Source of the DNA: CAYMJV01 sp964390545
GTDB taxonomy: Bacteria; Desulfobacterota; BSN033; UBA1163
Direction: 5' to 3'
DNA length: 25,765 nucleotides
NCBI GenBank assembly: GCA_964390545.1
Contig: CAYMJV010000043.1
Span: forward strand, 1 to 25,765
In this document: piece by piece, positions 6,888-14,253 of the stretch
Position numbering within the stretch: position 1 is the stretch's first letter
Layout: each line of letters begins with the position of its first letter
Made by a program: the position numbers and the translations under genes
Notes under the pieces: generated by a model
Told to the model about the DNA's origin: nothing
The model's input: the letters and a program-made list of their open reading frames with translations, nothing else
Databases searched by the model: none

Positions 6888-8030
6888 ATGGAAAATGTTC
6901 AGGGTCTTATTGAAAAGATCAAAGTCGATATTCAAGACGGGAAATCGGATGAGGAGATCTTTCAATCCCTGGAGTCTTTTCTGGGAAAAGATCCGAAATT
7001 CGATGGACATTTAGCCGAATCACTTGCTGCCCTTTCCGACGCGAAAACAGCCAGAATCCTCCAGCGCATGTTGAAAATATCGAGAGAGAAAAAAGTTCAG
7101 AAAATGATCAAGCGTTCTCTGTATCGGCTGAGAAACAAAGGGATTTCAATCGAAGAAGCTTCATCCAAGAAAGAAGCATCCATCCTTCGCCCTGTCCAGG
7201 CCGAGCCGCCGAGGGGAATGGGTGGAGGGTTCGATTCCGTGGGTCAGCGGTTTCTCTTGCTCGTCATCCCTCACAGCGGTCGAGGGGGAACGGTCATGGA
7301 AGGGGTGATCAGTGATACCCTAGGATTGGTCAGTTTCTCTGGAGAGGAGATGACTCGAAAAGGGGTCCGGATATTCCTTGAAGAAATCCAGAAGAAAAGT
7401 CCTTTCCCTCTGGTTGAAATGGAAGCTTCTTATGTTGGGTTTCTTTTTGCTCAGGCTTATCGATCCATCCTTGAGAGGAAAGAGGCAGTCCCTCAGGATT
7501 ATCTCCGCTTGAAGGGCGAGATTGAGAATGTAAAAAAAGAGTATGAGAGGCCACTGATCTATTCCTATCTTCCGTCAGATGAAGTTGCAGGAGAAGACCG
7601 GTGGCTGGGAAGGGGAGGGGATCTTTTAAAAGTAGATCTTTTTTCCGGTTGGAGAATTGAAGAAGACCTGATTCGGCGCTATGCCGATGAAATCGGGGAG
7701 GCCGAGGAATCGAAGATTGTTCTCCATCCTACACAAAAGGAGGCCCGGTTTCAGGGAATCTATCAAAAGGCCTTGTCTGAGCTCTTCTCGGGAGAAAGGA
7801 GATTTCTCTATAGAAGAAGGATGGAAGAGATGGCCTATCTTCTGTTCAGATTAGGGAAGGAAGAGGAAGCCAGGCTCTCTCTGGCCGTGGCTCTTGATCT
7901 TGAAAAACCGCTGAATTTAATCCAGCCCAATCCTTTCCTGCTTCAGTTGATAGTCAAATCCATCATGACTCTTTTAGCCGAAGCCAATGAGAAGAGGGCG
8001 AAAGAACCGTCGTTGATTGTAAAACCGTAA
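6888..8030 (+). CDS. Unrecognised protein with HEAT-like N-terminal helices
   Basis: I do not recognise this 380-residue protein. The first 90 or so residues are helical, and residues 41-86 (L-A-E-S-L-A-A-L-S-D-A-K and following, ending R-L-R-N-K-G) look like a HEAT-type helix pair. A low-complexity linker follows, then a strand-rich part around R-F-L-L-L-V-I-P-H-S-G-R-G-G, then helices. The C-terminal helices around M-A-Y-L-L-F-R-L-G-K-E-E-E-A-R resemble a TPR-like pair. No signal peptide or membrane segment is seen, so it is probably cytosolic. ATG 6888 was chosen because AGAAAGG ends 6 bases upstream. In-frame starts further upstream (6750 and 6816) lie in or beside repeat DNA, so the extra 46 residues are probably not real. 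It is followed, after a repeat-filled gap, by the proteasome-like gene. Confidence 0.72.
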   Translation: MENVQGLIEKIKVDIQDGKSDEEIFQSLESFLGKDPKFDGHLAESLAALSDAKTARILQRMLKISREKKVQKMIKRSLYRLRNKGISIEEASSKKEASILRPVQAEPPRGMGGGFDSVGQRFLLLVIPHSGRGGTVMEGVISDTLGLVSFSGEEMTRKGVRIFLEEIQKKSPFPLVEMEASYVGFLFAQAYRSILERKEAVPQDYLRLKGEIENVKKEYERPLIYSYLPSDEVAGEDRWLGRGGDLLKVDLFSGWRIEEDLIRRYADEIGEAEESKIVLHPTQKEARFQGIYQKALSELFSGERRFLYRRRMEEMAYLLFRLGKEEEARLSLAVALDLEKPLNLIQPNPFLLQLIVKSIMTLLAEANEKRAKEPSLIVKP

Positions 8031-8031
8031 T

Positions 8032-8080
8032 CCCCTCACCCCCACCCTCTCCCCTAAGGGGAGAGGGGAAGGGTGAGGGG
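8032..8080. repeat. 49-base near-perfect palindrome after the HEAT-like gene
   Basis: Outer arms CCCCTCACCC (8032-8041) and GGGTGAGGGG (8071-8080) and inner arms CCCTCTCCCC (8045-8054) and GGGGAGAGGG (8058-8067) pair perfectly, with 3-base bulges between and a TAA loop. It starts one base after the stop codon. No T-run follows, so a terminator is not shown, but the RNA would fold very stably. It belongs to the same family as the hairpin at 6786-6808. Confidence 0.75.
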
Positions 8081-8231
8081 CGGAATGCAGAATGCGGAGT
8101 GCTGAATGTGGAATGATCAGGGCTGAAACCCTGAGTCACCTGTCCCCCGTACAGGCAGTCTGGCAGGCGGGCGTAACTCAGCCCTTCAGGGCTGAATTCC
8201 GAAATCCGCAATCCGAAATCCGAATTTGAAT
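8081..8231. repeat. Stack of mixed short repeats upstream of the proteasome-like gene
   Basis: The gap holds GGAATGCAGAATGCGGAGTGC-like tandem units (about 8082-8114), a hairpin TCAGGG/CCCTGA (8117-8122 and 8129-8134), a perfect palindrome TCAGCCCT-TC-AGGGCTGA (8178-8195), and AATCCGAAATCCG units running to the start codon. I see no clear promoter or Shine-Dalgarno sequence within it. Confidence 0.6.
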
Positions 8232-8909
8232 ATGACCCAAGTGATTGCTTGCTCAACTTCAGAAGGCATCGTTTTGGCAACGGATAGCCTGGCGACCTGG
8301 TTCGACCAGACCGGAGCCATGAGGCATTTCAATCTGAAGAAGATCGTGCGTCTGGGGTCCCATACGGCCATGGTCAGTGCCGGCATAGGAATAGGAGTGG
8401 AGATCGGGTCTGCCTTCCAGGAATTTCTCCAGGAACGAAGAGTGGAAGGGATCGAAGAGGTTCTTCGACTCGCTCCTCCTTTTTTCACGGATCGATACGT
8501 GAAATTCTTAAGAGAAAGAGAGAGGAACCTCGATCAATCCAGACCATCAGACGATGGGGAATCGGACGAACCATCTCCTTGGGCCGGGGTTTATTTCATA
8601 TTGGCTGGATATTCCTTTAAGGATTGTCAGCAACCCTACCATCTCCGCCTTTTGGGAAGCGAGGAAAACGGGGATTCCATCACCCCCTATTCCACCTCTC
8701 CCATTCTCCTGATTCCCCGATCCCTTTCCATGGAGAAAAGGCTGGAGGCCCAGTGTCTCGCAGGTTCTTCGATTGGCCACCTCCTCTCCCTCTGCAAATC
8801 CTTTCTGAAGAAGAGGTCTGCTGACGGAGAAGTGGGACCCCCATTCTATTTTGCGGCGATCACTCGGGCTGGATTCAGAGAGATGACGGAAGAAGAGGTT
8901 GAAGGATGA
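8232..8909 (+). CDS. Proteasome-fold (Ntn-hydrolase) protein, HslV/20S-beta-like, subfamily unknown
   Basis: A protein of 225 residues. Starting at ATG 8232 it reads M-T-Q-V-I-A-C-S-T-S-E-G-I-V-L-A-T-D-S. If the Met is removed, Thr becomes residue 1 and the Asp of A-T-D-S falls exactly at position 17, as in HslV and proteasome beta subunits. N-L-K-K-I-V-R-L then gives a lysine near position 33-36, followed by the strand H-T-A-M-V-S-A-G-I-G. Later W-A-G-V-Y-F-I-L-A-G-Y-S and C-L-A-G-S-S-I-G-H-L-L-S-L match the strand pair and the G-S-G helix start of the fold. A self-compartmentalising peptidase is the likely biochemistry (inference). It has one Thr where HslV has two, and no HslU, Mpa/ARC, Anbu partner or second subunit is nearby. 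TTG 8226 would add two residues and hide the Thr. The gene ends in an ATGA overlap with the next one. No clear ribosome site is seen. Confidence 0.72.
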   Translation: MTQVIACSTSEGIVLATDSLATWFDQTGAMRHFNLKKIVRLGSHTAMVSAGIGIGVEIGSAFQEFLQERRVEGIEEVLRLAPPFFTDRYVKFLRERERNLDQSRPSDDGESDEPSPWAGVYFILAGYSFKDCQQPYHLRLLGSEENGDSITPYSTSPILLIPRSLSMEKRLEAQCLAGSSIGHLLSLCKSFLKKRSADGEVGPPFYFAAITRAGFREMTEEEVEG

Positions 8910-10027
8910 AAAAGTGGAGCATCTTGCTTGGGCTCATCGTCATCATTCTCATCGGAGGATATTTGGGCCTTTCCTATTATGGAGTGAAATTGATCCAGCC
9001 CCAACTTCAGAAGATGCTGGGACCTGGATTCACCCTCAAAGAAATCCAGGTCAGACTGACCCATCTCTCGATGAAGGGAATCCAATACGAAGGCCTTCAT
9101 ACGAAAACGAAATATCTCTGGATTGAAGAAATAAAAATTTATCCTGCGATCCTTTCTCTGTTCATAGGACCTTTGCGGATTAGGGACGTTACGATTCGAG
9201 AGCCTTCTTTATCCTTTTATCGGACAAAAGAGGGGGTCTTCGTAGGCCCATGGGCGGTTCCGGAGAAAAAAGAAAAGAGGGAGCCTTCCGGTGATCAGGA
9301 GAAAAAAGACAGAGAACAGGTGTTCCTCAGGATCGATCGGCTGCGGATCCAGAAGGGCTCCATCGATTTCGAAGATTGGAAGCAAGGGGAACCCCCAGCC
9401 CAGCTCAAGTTAAGTGACATTGATCTGGAGATGAAGGAGATTCAATATCCCTTTCACTCCACCCGTTCTCCCGTCGAACTGAAGGGAAGGCTGGAGGGAA
9501 AGACGAAAAAGGGCGGGGAAATTCTCACAAAGGGGTGGATCAATCTTAAAACAACGGATATGGAAACCTCGTTGAATGTGCGGGAGATCGAGGTGAAACT
9601 CTTTGAACCCTATTACCGGAAGAAAGTCTCTGCACAGATCGATTCCGGATATATGGCGATGGACGCGAAGATCACTCTGAAAGAGAAGTTCATCGACGCA
9701 CCTGGAAAGTTAGAATTGGCCCATCTCCATATCAAGGAGGGAGAAGGAACCGTCTTCTGGATCCCTGCCAAAACACTGATTTCCCTATTAAAAGAGAAGG
9801 GAGACCGCATTCAAGTATCCTTCCATATGAAGGGAAGCCTCGAGGATCCCAAGTTTAATCTCCAGGAGACCCTCCTGACCCGAATCGCCATCTCCCTTCT
9901 AGAGGCTATGGGAGTTCCTGTCAAGGTGGTGGGTGAGGAGATCCTCGAAAAAACAATAAAAGGAGAGAAAGGGTTGACAGAAGAACTAAGATACCTTGAG
10001 CGACAGTTCAAAAAGAAGAAGCAATAA
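8906..10027 (+). CDS. Membrane-anchored AsmA/DUF748-like envelope protein
   Basis: A 373-residue protein with a basic start and a single membrane segment (residues 4-27), placing the rest in the periplasm. It contains the strand-rich repeats typical of AsmA/DUF748 proteins: I-R-D-V-T-I-R-E-P-S-L-S-F-Y-R (92-106) and, after a charged linker (120-138), R-L-R-I-Q-K-G-S-I-D-F-E-D (145-157). AsmA-like proteins form long beta-grooves and are linked to lipid transport and outer-membrane homeostasis; this one is much shorter than E. coli AsmA. The C-terminus is helical and very basic (K-K-K-K-Q). ATG 8906 overlaps the stop of the proteasome-like gene by four bases, and GAAGG is just upstream, so the two are probably translationally coupled. 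The specific role is unknown. Confidence 0.78.
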   Translation: MKKWSILLGLIVIILIGGYLGLSYYGVKLIQPQLQKMLGPGFTLKEIQVRLTHLSMKGIQYEGLHTKTKYLWIEEIKIYPAILSLFIGPLRIRDVTIREPSLSFYRTKEGVFVGPWAVPEKKEKREPSGDQEKKDREQVFLRIDRLRIQKGSIDFEDWKQGEPPAQLKLSDIDLEMKEIQYPFHSTRSPVELKGRLEGKTKKGGEILTKGWINLKTTDMETSLNVREIEVKLFEPYYRKKVSAQIDSGYMAMDAKITLKEKFIDAPGKLELAHLHIKEGEGTVFWIPAKTLISLLKEKGDRIQVSFHMKGSLEDPKFNLQETLLTRIAISLLEAMGVPVKVVGEEILEKTIKGEKGLTEELRYLERQFKKKKQ

Positions 10028-10149
10028 ACCATGAACAATGAATGATGAACGATTAACAATGAACCATGAACAATGAGCAATGACCAATAATCAATAACCA
10101 CTTGTTGCTTACTGCTTAGTGCTTACTGCTTACTGATTACTTATAACCC
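10028..10149. repeat. Tandem GAACAATG-type and GCTTACT-type short repeats
   Basis: About 10031-10100 is made of irregular tandem copies of GAACAATGA-like units. About 10104-10138 is made of GCTTACT/GCTTAGT units related to the repeat at 5703-5736. No promoter or ribosome site for the following hydrolase gene is evident. Confidence 0.6.
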
Positions 10150-11082
10150 ATGTCTCACCTTAGGTGGATTCTATCAGTCTTATTAGCGCCTCTTTTAAGA
10201 GAACGAAGTATCCCTTTGGTACGGCCCACCCGGATTGATTGGAACCCCTCTCTACCGCCACGGACCATTCAGATTAAAGGTCATGCCATTTTCTATGTTG
10301 TGAAAGGAGAGGGAGATCCGCTTCTTCTGATTCATGGATATGGGGCCGGATCCTGGGTCTGGGAGAAACAGATGGATATCCTTTCTAGAAATTACAAGGT
10401 CTATGCCTTGGATACCATTGGATATGGATATTCGGACAGGCCCAGAATTGAATATACGCCTGAGACCTACATCCATTTTTTAAGAGATTTCATGGATGGC
10501 CTTGAGATTGAAAGGGCAACGCTGATTGGCAATTCAATGGGAGGAGGGATTGCCTGGGCTATGGCAGCCCTCTTTCCAAAACGGGTGAAGAGGCTCATCT
10601 TAATCGATTGCGTGCCCCCTGATGTCTTGAAACAGGTCAGAAATGAATCCTTCAGGACACTGGCAGTTGTTAAAGATATCTCTTTTCTCCCTTATCTTGT
10701 CATTGCGAGTCGTAGTAAGAGGTCGGTGAAGGCAGTCCTTCAAGAGTGCCTCTTTGACAGAAGACTCATCACTCCAACGTTGTTGAATCGTCAATGGGAG
10801 CTTATTCGGTTCAAAGGGAGCGCCTGGGTCCTCTACTCAACCTTGAAACATGCAAAGGACACATCAAAGATGGGAGACTACCTTTCCCTCATCAATCATC
10901 CCACTCTCCTCATTTGGGGTGAGCGAGACCTCGTCTTTCCTCCTTCCGTAGGAGAAAGCCTTCATCAGACCATCAAGGGGTCGAAATTGCATATCATCAA
11001 AAAGAGCGGCCACATTCCCATGTGGGAAACCCCGGGAGAAGTCAATCGGATTATCCTAAACTTTCTAAAAGAAGCAACTTAG
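10150..11082 (+). CDS. Alpha/beta hydrolase
   Basis: A 310-residue alpha/beta-hydrolase-fold enzyme. The oxyanion motif L-I-H-G-Y-G-A-G is at 60-67. The nucleophile elbow G-N-S-M-G-G places Ser129, the acid is Asp260 in W-G-E-R-D and the base is His288 in S-G-H-I-P-M-W-E, so the triad is complete. An N-terminal stretch of about 45 residues precedes the first strand. Its beginning (W-I-L-S-V-L-L-A-P-L-L) is hydrophobic and could be a short membrane anchor. The substrate cannot be told from sequence. A MenH role is tempting because of the MenA-like gene 4 kb upstream, but nothing specific supports it. No Shine-Dalgarno sequence is visible before ATG 10150. The inverted repeat shared with the gap downstream begins at its stop codon. 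Confidence 0.88.
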   Translation: MSHLRWILSVLLAPLLRERSIPLVRPTRIDWNPSLPPRTIQIKGHAIFYVVKGEGDPLLLIHGYGAGSWVWEKQMDILSRNYKVYALDTIGYGYSDRPRIEYTPETYIHFLRDFMDGLEIERATLIGNSMGGGIAWAMAALFPKRVKRLILIDCVPPDVLKQVRNESFRTLAVVKDISFLPYLVIASRSKRSVKAVLQECLFDRRLITPTLLNRQWELIRFKGSAWVLYSTLKHAKDTSKMGDYLSLINHPTLLIWGERDLVFPPSVGESLHQTIKGSKLHIIKKSGHIPMWETPGEVNRIILNFLKEAT

Positions 11083-11334
11083 TTCGGAGTAGGGAGTTCG
11101 GAGTAAAATCCCACTAAAACTTTTGATAGGATATTTTCAAGTATGCACAGCGACATCAATCATTGCAAAGGGCGTCATTCCTGCCCCGTATTAAGTACGG
11201 GGTAAACTCCAGCAGGAATCCAGAAAAACACTGGATTCCCCCGTATCAAGTACGGGGCAGGCTAAGTCAAACCCGGAATGACAAACACAAGACTTACGTC
11301 ATGTAAGATTTCTCCGAACTCATTGCTCCGAACT
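11081..11334. repeat. Nested inverted-repeat element filling the convergent gap
   Basis: The outer arms, 11081-11110 and 11307-11334, each contain two AGTTCGGAG units and pair with small mismatches. Inside are two hairpins CCCCGTA-5 bases-TACGGGG (11184-11202 and 11239-11257), a central hairpin GGAATCCAG/CTGGATTCC (11215-11223 and 11231-11239), and GTCATTCC/GGAATGAC flanks. The element fills the space between the convergent hydrolase and dctM genes, where it may serve as a two-way transcript end. No gene is present. Confidence 0.72.
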
Positions 11335-11339
11335 TGTTT

Positions 11340-12602
11340 TTATTTGAGAAGCGCCAGGCTTAACCATGGGACATAGGTGATGATGGCCAGGGCAAAAAGG
11401 AGGATAGCAATGAAAGGGAGTGACGCCAAATAGAGCCTTAAGATAGGTTTTTCGAACCGGATGCTGGAGATGAAAAGGTTGATTCCCAGGGGAGGAATGG
11501 AGGCTCCGATCTCGAGGTTGGTCAGGAAGATGATCCCGAGATGGACGGGATGGATTCCATAGGCCTGGGCAATGGGAGTGATGAGCGGGACGACTACGGT
11601 TAGCGCAGAGAAGATTCCCATCGTGCAACCCACAGCCAGGAGGAAGAAGTTCAATACGATCAAAAAAAGGTACGGGCTGACAATATGGGCTTTAAAGAAA
11701 TTGAGCATCTTCATCGGGACCTGCTCATCAATGAGATAGTTGGTCAGGCCGAGGGCAGCTCCCAAGATGATGAGAAGCCCTCCTACCAAAATCATGCTCT
11801 TTCTCAAGATCTGGGGCAGTTCCTTCCAATGAATATCCCGGTGGATAACAACTTCAACGAGGAGGATATAGGCAGCTGTAATGGCAGCGGCCTCGCTCAC
11901 CACAAAATACCCACTGTAAATCCCGCCCAAGACAACGATGGGAAGAGGGAGCTCCCAGACCGCATCTCCCAAGGCTTTCAACGTCTCGGACAGGCTGAAC
12001 CCGATCCGTGGCACTTCCGCAGTAAGCGCCTTCTGGACGCAAAAGACTGAAAGCAGAATCACCAGAAGAAGGCCGGGCAGAAGGCCTGCGAGGAAGAGCT
12101 GATCGATTCCCACCTTGGCTACAATCGCGTAGATAATGAGAGGCAGACTGGGAGGAAAGAGAAGGCCCAAAGTCCCTGACGTCGTCAGTAACCCGAGGGA
12201 GAACTTTTCGGGATATTTCGATCTTAGCATGGCAGGAAAGAGAATGCCTCCCAGGGCGATGATGGTCAGGCCTGTGGCACCGGTCAGGGCGGTGAAGGTG
12301 GCACAGGTAACGAGAGCGATGATGGAGAGCCCTCCCGGAAGCCATCCTAAGATGGCATTGGAGAGCCTCACCAATCTTTTGGTGGCGCCACTCTCCGAAA
12401 GGAGATATCCCGCAAAGGTGAAGAGAGGGATGGCGACAAGAACCGGGGTGGTGGCCATCCGATACATCTCGATGATGATGGCCGAGGAATCGATCTGTCC
12501 AGAAAATAAGAGTAAAAGGGTAAGGCCGGAGATGACAGCAAAGATAGGAGCTCCTAAAAGGAGCAAGAGAAGGCAGAGGATGAGGAGAGAGATAAGAATC
12601 AT
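11340..12602 (-). CDS. dctM: TRAP transporter large permease subunit (DctM family)
   Basis: A very hydrophobic 420-residue protein with about a dozen membrane segments, the usual DctM length. Diagnostic motifs are T-L-G-L-L-F-P-P-S-L-P-L-I-I-Y (about 143-157) in the first half and F-L-T-N-L-E-I-G-A-S-I-P-P-L-G-I-N-L-F in the second. DctM is the ion-coupled translocation subunit of TRAP importers and works with DctQ and a periplasmic binding protein. Its ATG overlaps the dctQ stop (ATGA, 12599-12602), so translation is coupled. It is the last gene of the operon. The substrate cannot be read from this subunit. Confidence 0.95.
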   Translation of the reverse strand: MILISLLILCLLLLLLGAPIFAVISGLTLLLLFSGQIDSSAIIIEMYRMATTPVLVAIPLFTFAGYLLSESGATKRLVRLSNAILGWLPGGLSIIALVTCATFTALTGATGLTIIALGGILFPAMLRSKYPEKFSLGLLTTSGTLGLLFPPSLPLIIYAIVAKVGIDQLFLAGLLPGLLLVILLSVFCVQKALTAEVPRIGFSLSETLKALGDAVWELPLPIVVLGGIYSGYFVVSEAAAITAAYILLVEVVIHRDIHWKELPQILRKSMILVGGLLIILGAALGLTNYLIDEQVPMKMLNFFKAHIVSPYLFLIVLNFFLLAVGCTMGIFSALTVVVPLITPIAQAYGIHPVHLGIIFLTNLEIGASIPPLGINLFISSIRFEKPILRLYLASLPFIAILLFALAIITYVPWLSLALLK

Positions 12603-13114
12603 CTTTCATCCCCCGGCGGAGGTGGACCCTCTCCTCTCAAAGCCATCGAAAGATTCTTCAGAGTATGGAACCCAAACCGGAGCGCCATCAATCCGAAAGT
12701 GACGGGAAGGATCAATTCCGGGATCCACGCAGGAATTTTCAAAAAGGTGAAGTCTCCCATCTGAGCCTCGTTCCTAATGAATTTCAGTGACGCATAAGTC
12801 AGTAACGCACAGACCAGTGAGGAGAAAAGAGAAGTCAGGGTCCCGATGAAGACCTTTCCCCGGGGAGGCACCCATCTCGAAAACACCTCCATATTGATGT
12901 GTTTCCCCTCCCTGGTTGCGAGGGCAGCTGCGATGAACCCAACCCAAAGGACCAGATTCCTGACCAGGGGATCCCCCCAGGCGAGACCCGTATCGAAGAG
13001 ATTCCGGAGGACGATCTGCAAAAGGGCGATGAGGATCATGAGGCCCGAGAGGAGGACGAGGAGGAATTGCTCGATGCGGTCGATGATTGCATCCAAACGA
13101 TCCCAGGAACCCAT
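12599..13114 (-). CDS. dctQ: TRAP transporter small permease subunit (DctQ family)
   Basis: A 171-residue membrane protein with four hydrophobic segments, as in DctQ. A strand of family-like residues runs through L-R-N-L-F-D-T-G-L-A-W-G-D-P-L-V-R-N and W-V-G-F-I-A-A-A-L-A-T-R-E-G-K-H-I. It pairs with DctM in the inner membrane. The start chosen is ATG 13114, which shares one base with the dctP stop (TGATG) and has GGGAGG at 13121-13126, 6 bases upstream. The TTG one codon earlier is less likely. Operon order is dctP-dctQ-dctM. Confidence 0.92.
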   Translation of the reverse strand: MGSWDRLDAIIDRIEQFLLVLLSGLMILIALLQIVLRNLFDTGLAWGDPLVRNLVLWVGFIAAALATREGKHINMEVFSRWVPPRGKVFIGTLTSLFSSLVCALLTYASLKFIRNEAQMGDFTFLKIPAWIPELILPVTFGLMALRFGFHTLKNLSMALRGEGPPPPGDER

Positions 13115-14136
13115 CAATTTCCTCCCTTTCGATATTGTTCCAGGGAAGAGGTTACCTCTTCCAGAACCTTCTTGGAAAAGGTTTCGCCAGTGATTTTTCC
13201 CATGGCTTTCGCAGAGAGCCTTTTGAATTCATCGACTTGATCCTTCGAAGGAACGATGATTTTCACTCCTTGCTTCGTCATCACTTTGATGGCCTCTTGG
13301 TTTTCATTGCGCGTAACCCTCTTCAATTGTTCGAATTGGTTCTGGAACGTTTCCATGATGACATTCTGATCCGATGGGGAGAGGCCCTTGAAAATCTCTT
13401 TTTTAACCACCGTTCCAGCTGTCAGATAGGAGAGAGGGACATCGCTGAAATATTTTATTTTGGTGAACCACTGCAGAGAGATGGCGGCAGTAGGAGGGAT
13501 ATAGACCACATCGACCAATCCGGTCTGGAGCCCCACCAGAACATCGGGAACGGAGAGGGGAATGGCCTTTACCCCAGCCTCATCAAAGATGGCTTTGGAC
13601 ATGGGGGATTCCTCCCAGATCCAGACCTTTGCCTTTTTGAGGTCAGCCACGCTGGCGATGGGGACAGTGGACATGAGGTAGATAAATCCTCCCTCCGACC
13701 AACTGAGCAAGATATATCCGTTCTCCTCGAAACCCTTCCTGAACAAAGCATCCATCTTTTTTAGAATCACATCGACCTCTTCGTACTTTTGAAAGAGGAA
13801 GGGGACCTGTAAGACATCCACTTCCTTAAACAAGGAGGAAAGGCTTCCTGTGGTGAGAGCCGCTCCGTGAATTTGGCCGATCTTCATCTTTCGAAGCATA
13901 TCTCTTTCATCACCCAAAACCCCACCGGGATAGATCCTGAACTGGACTCTGCTTTCAGTCTTCTTCATCACTTCGGTGTTCAGAGTTTTGAAGGTCTTCA
14001 TCCAGGAACTGCCCTCAGGGACTAAGGTAGCCAATTTGATCGTGAGGCTGCTCTCCGCACCGATAACCGACGGAGCAAGGAGTAGAGATGTCAATAGAGT
14101 CAGGATCAAGATTTCTAGAATAGAGCACTTTTTCAT
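13114..14136 (-). CDS. dctP: TRAP transporter solute-binding protein (DctP family), TatT-associated type
   Basis: An exported protein of about 340 residues. The signal peptide M-K-K-C-S...L-L-L-A-P-S-V-I-G-A would be cut before E-S-S-L. The mature part starts I-K-L-A-T-L-V-P-E-G-S-S-W and continues with R-I-Y-P-G-G-V-L-G-D-E-R-D-M, typical of DctP. Most DctP proteins have an Arg in a K-I-R-V-type strand that holds the ligand's carboxylate (Arg147 in SiaP). The matching strand here is A-K-V-W-I-W (Trp175 and Trp177, counted from the upstream ATG 14145), with no Arg. With the TatT-like gene upstream, this points to a ligand that is not a simple carboxylate (inference). ATG 14136 is chosen because GGGAG (14146-14150) sits 9 bases upstream. 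The two ATGs before it are too close. Confidence 0.93.
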   Translation of the reverse strand: MKKCSILEILILTLLTSLLLAPSVIGAESSLTIKLATLVPEGSSWMKTFKTLNTEVMKKTESRVQFRIYPGGVLGDERDMLRKMKIGQIHGAALTTGSLSSLFKEVDVLQVPFLFQKYEEVDVILKKMDALFRKGFEENGYILLSWSEGGFIYLMSTVPIASVADLKKAKVWIWEESPMSKAIFDEAGVKAIPLSVPDVLVGLQTGLVDVVYIPPTAAISLQWFTKIKYFSDVPLSYLTAGTVVKKEIFKGLSPSDQNVIMETFQNQFEQLKRVTRNENQEAIKVMTKQGVKIIVPSKDQVDEFKRLSAKAMGKITGETFSKKVLEEVTSSLEQYRKGGN

Positions 14137-14169
14137 ATGCATCATCTCCCGTGAATTTCGAAAATCCCA

Positions 14170-14246
14170 AATCCCCCCTCGGTTTCGAGTCGTACCGACT
14201 TTTCTAAAGCCTGCCTGCCGGTAGGCAGGGGGGGCAAGGGGGGATT
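14170..14246. repeat. Palindromic repeat inside the TRAP operon
   Basis: AATCCCCCC (14170-14178) pairs with GGGGGGATT (14238-14246). Within lies the hairpin CCTGCCT-GCCGGT-AGGCAGG (14210-14229). The element fills the tatT-dctP gap and would sit in the operon mRNA, where it could affect the relative output of the lipoprotein and transporter genes. Confidence 0.65.
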
Positions 14247-14253
14247 ATTGATC

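Noticed and set aside
8032..8080. Rho-independent terminator
   Set aside because: The stem is strong but no T-run follows on either strand, and the same family of palindromes occurs elsewhere as a repeat.
8232..8909. Classical HslV peptidase or Anbu
   Set aside because: HslV starts with two Thr and is paired with HslU. Anbu is found with transglutaminase-like, alpha-E and ATP-grasp genes. None of these is nearby and the middle region differs.
10028..10149. CRISPR-like array of short direct repeats
   Set aside because: Units are irregular, 7-10 bases long and without spacers of constant length; no cas gene is present.
10150..11082. MenH or another menaquinone-pathway hydrolase
   Set aside because: Only the general alpha/beta-hydrolase triad is visible. 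The MenA-like gene 4 kb away is not enough to assign a pathway.
11854..12609. Alternative-frame 251-codon open frame within dctM
   Set aside because: Its His/Pro/Ser/Arg-rich translation is typical of an out-of-frame reading of a membrane protein gene.
13087..13764. Open frame of 225 codons antisense to dctP
   Set aside because: It is a shadow of the dctP reading frame; the DctP motifs and signal peptide on the other strand are clear.
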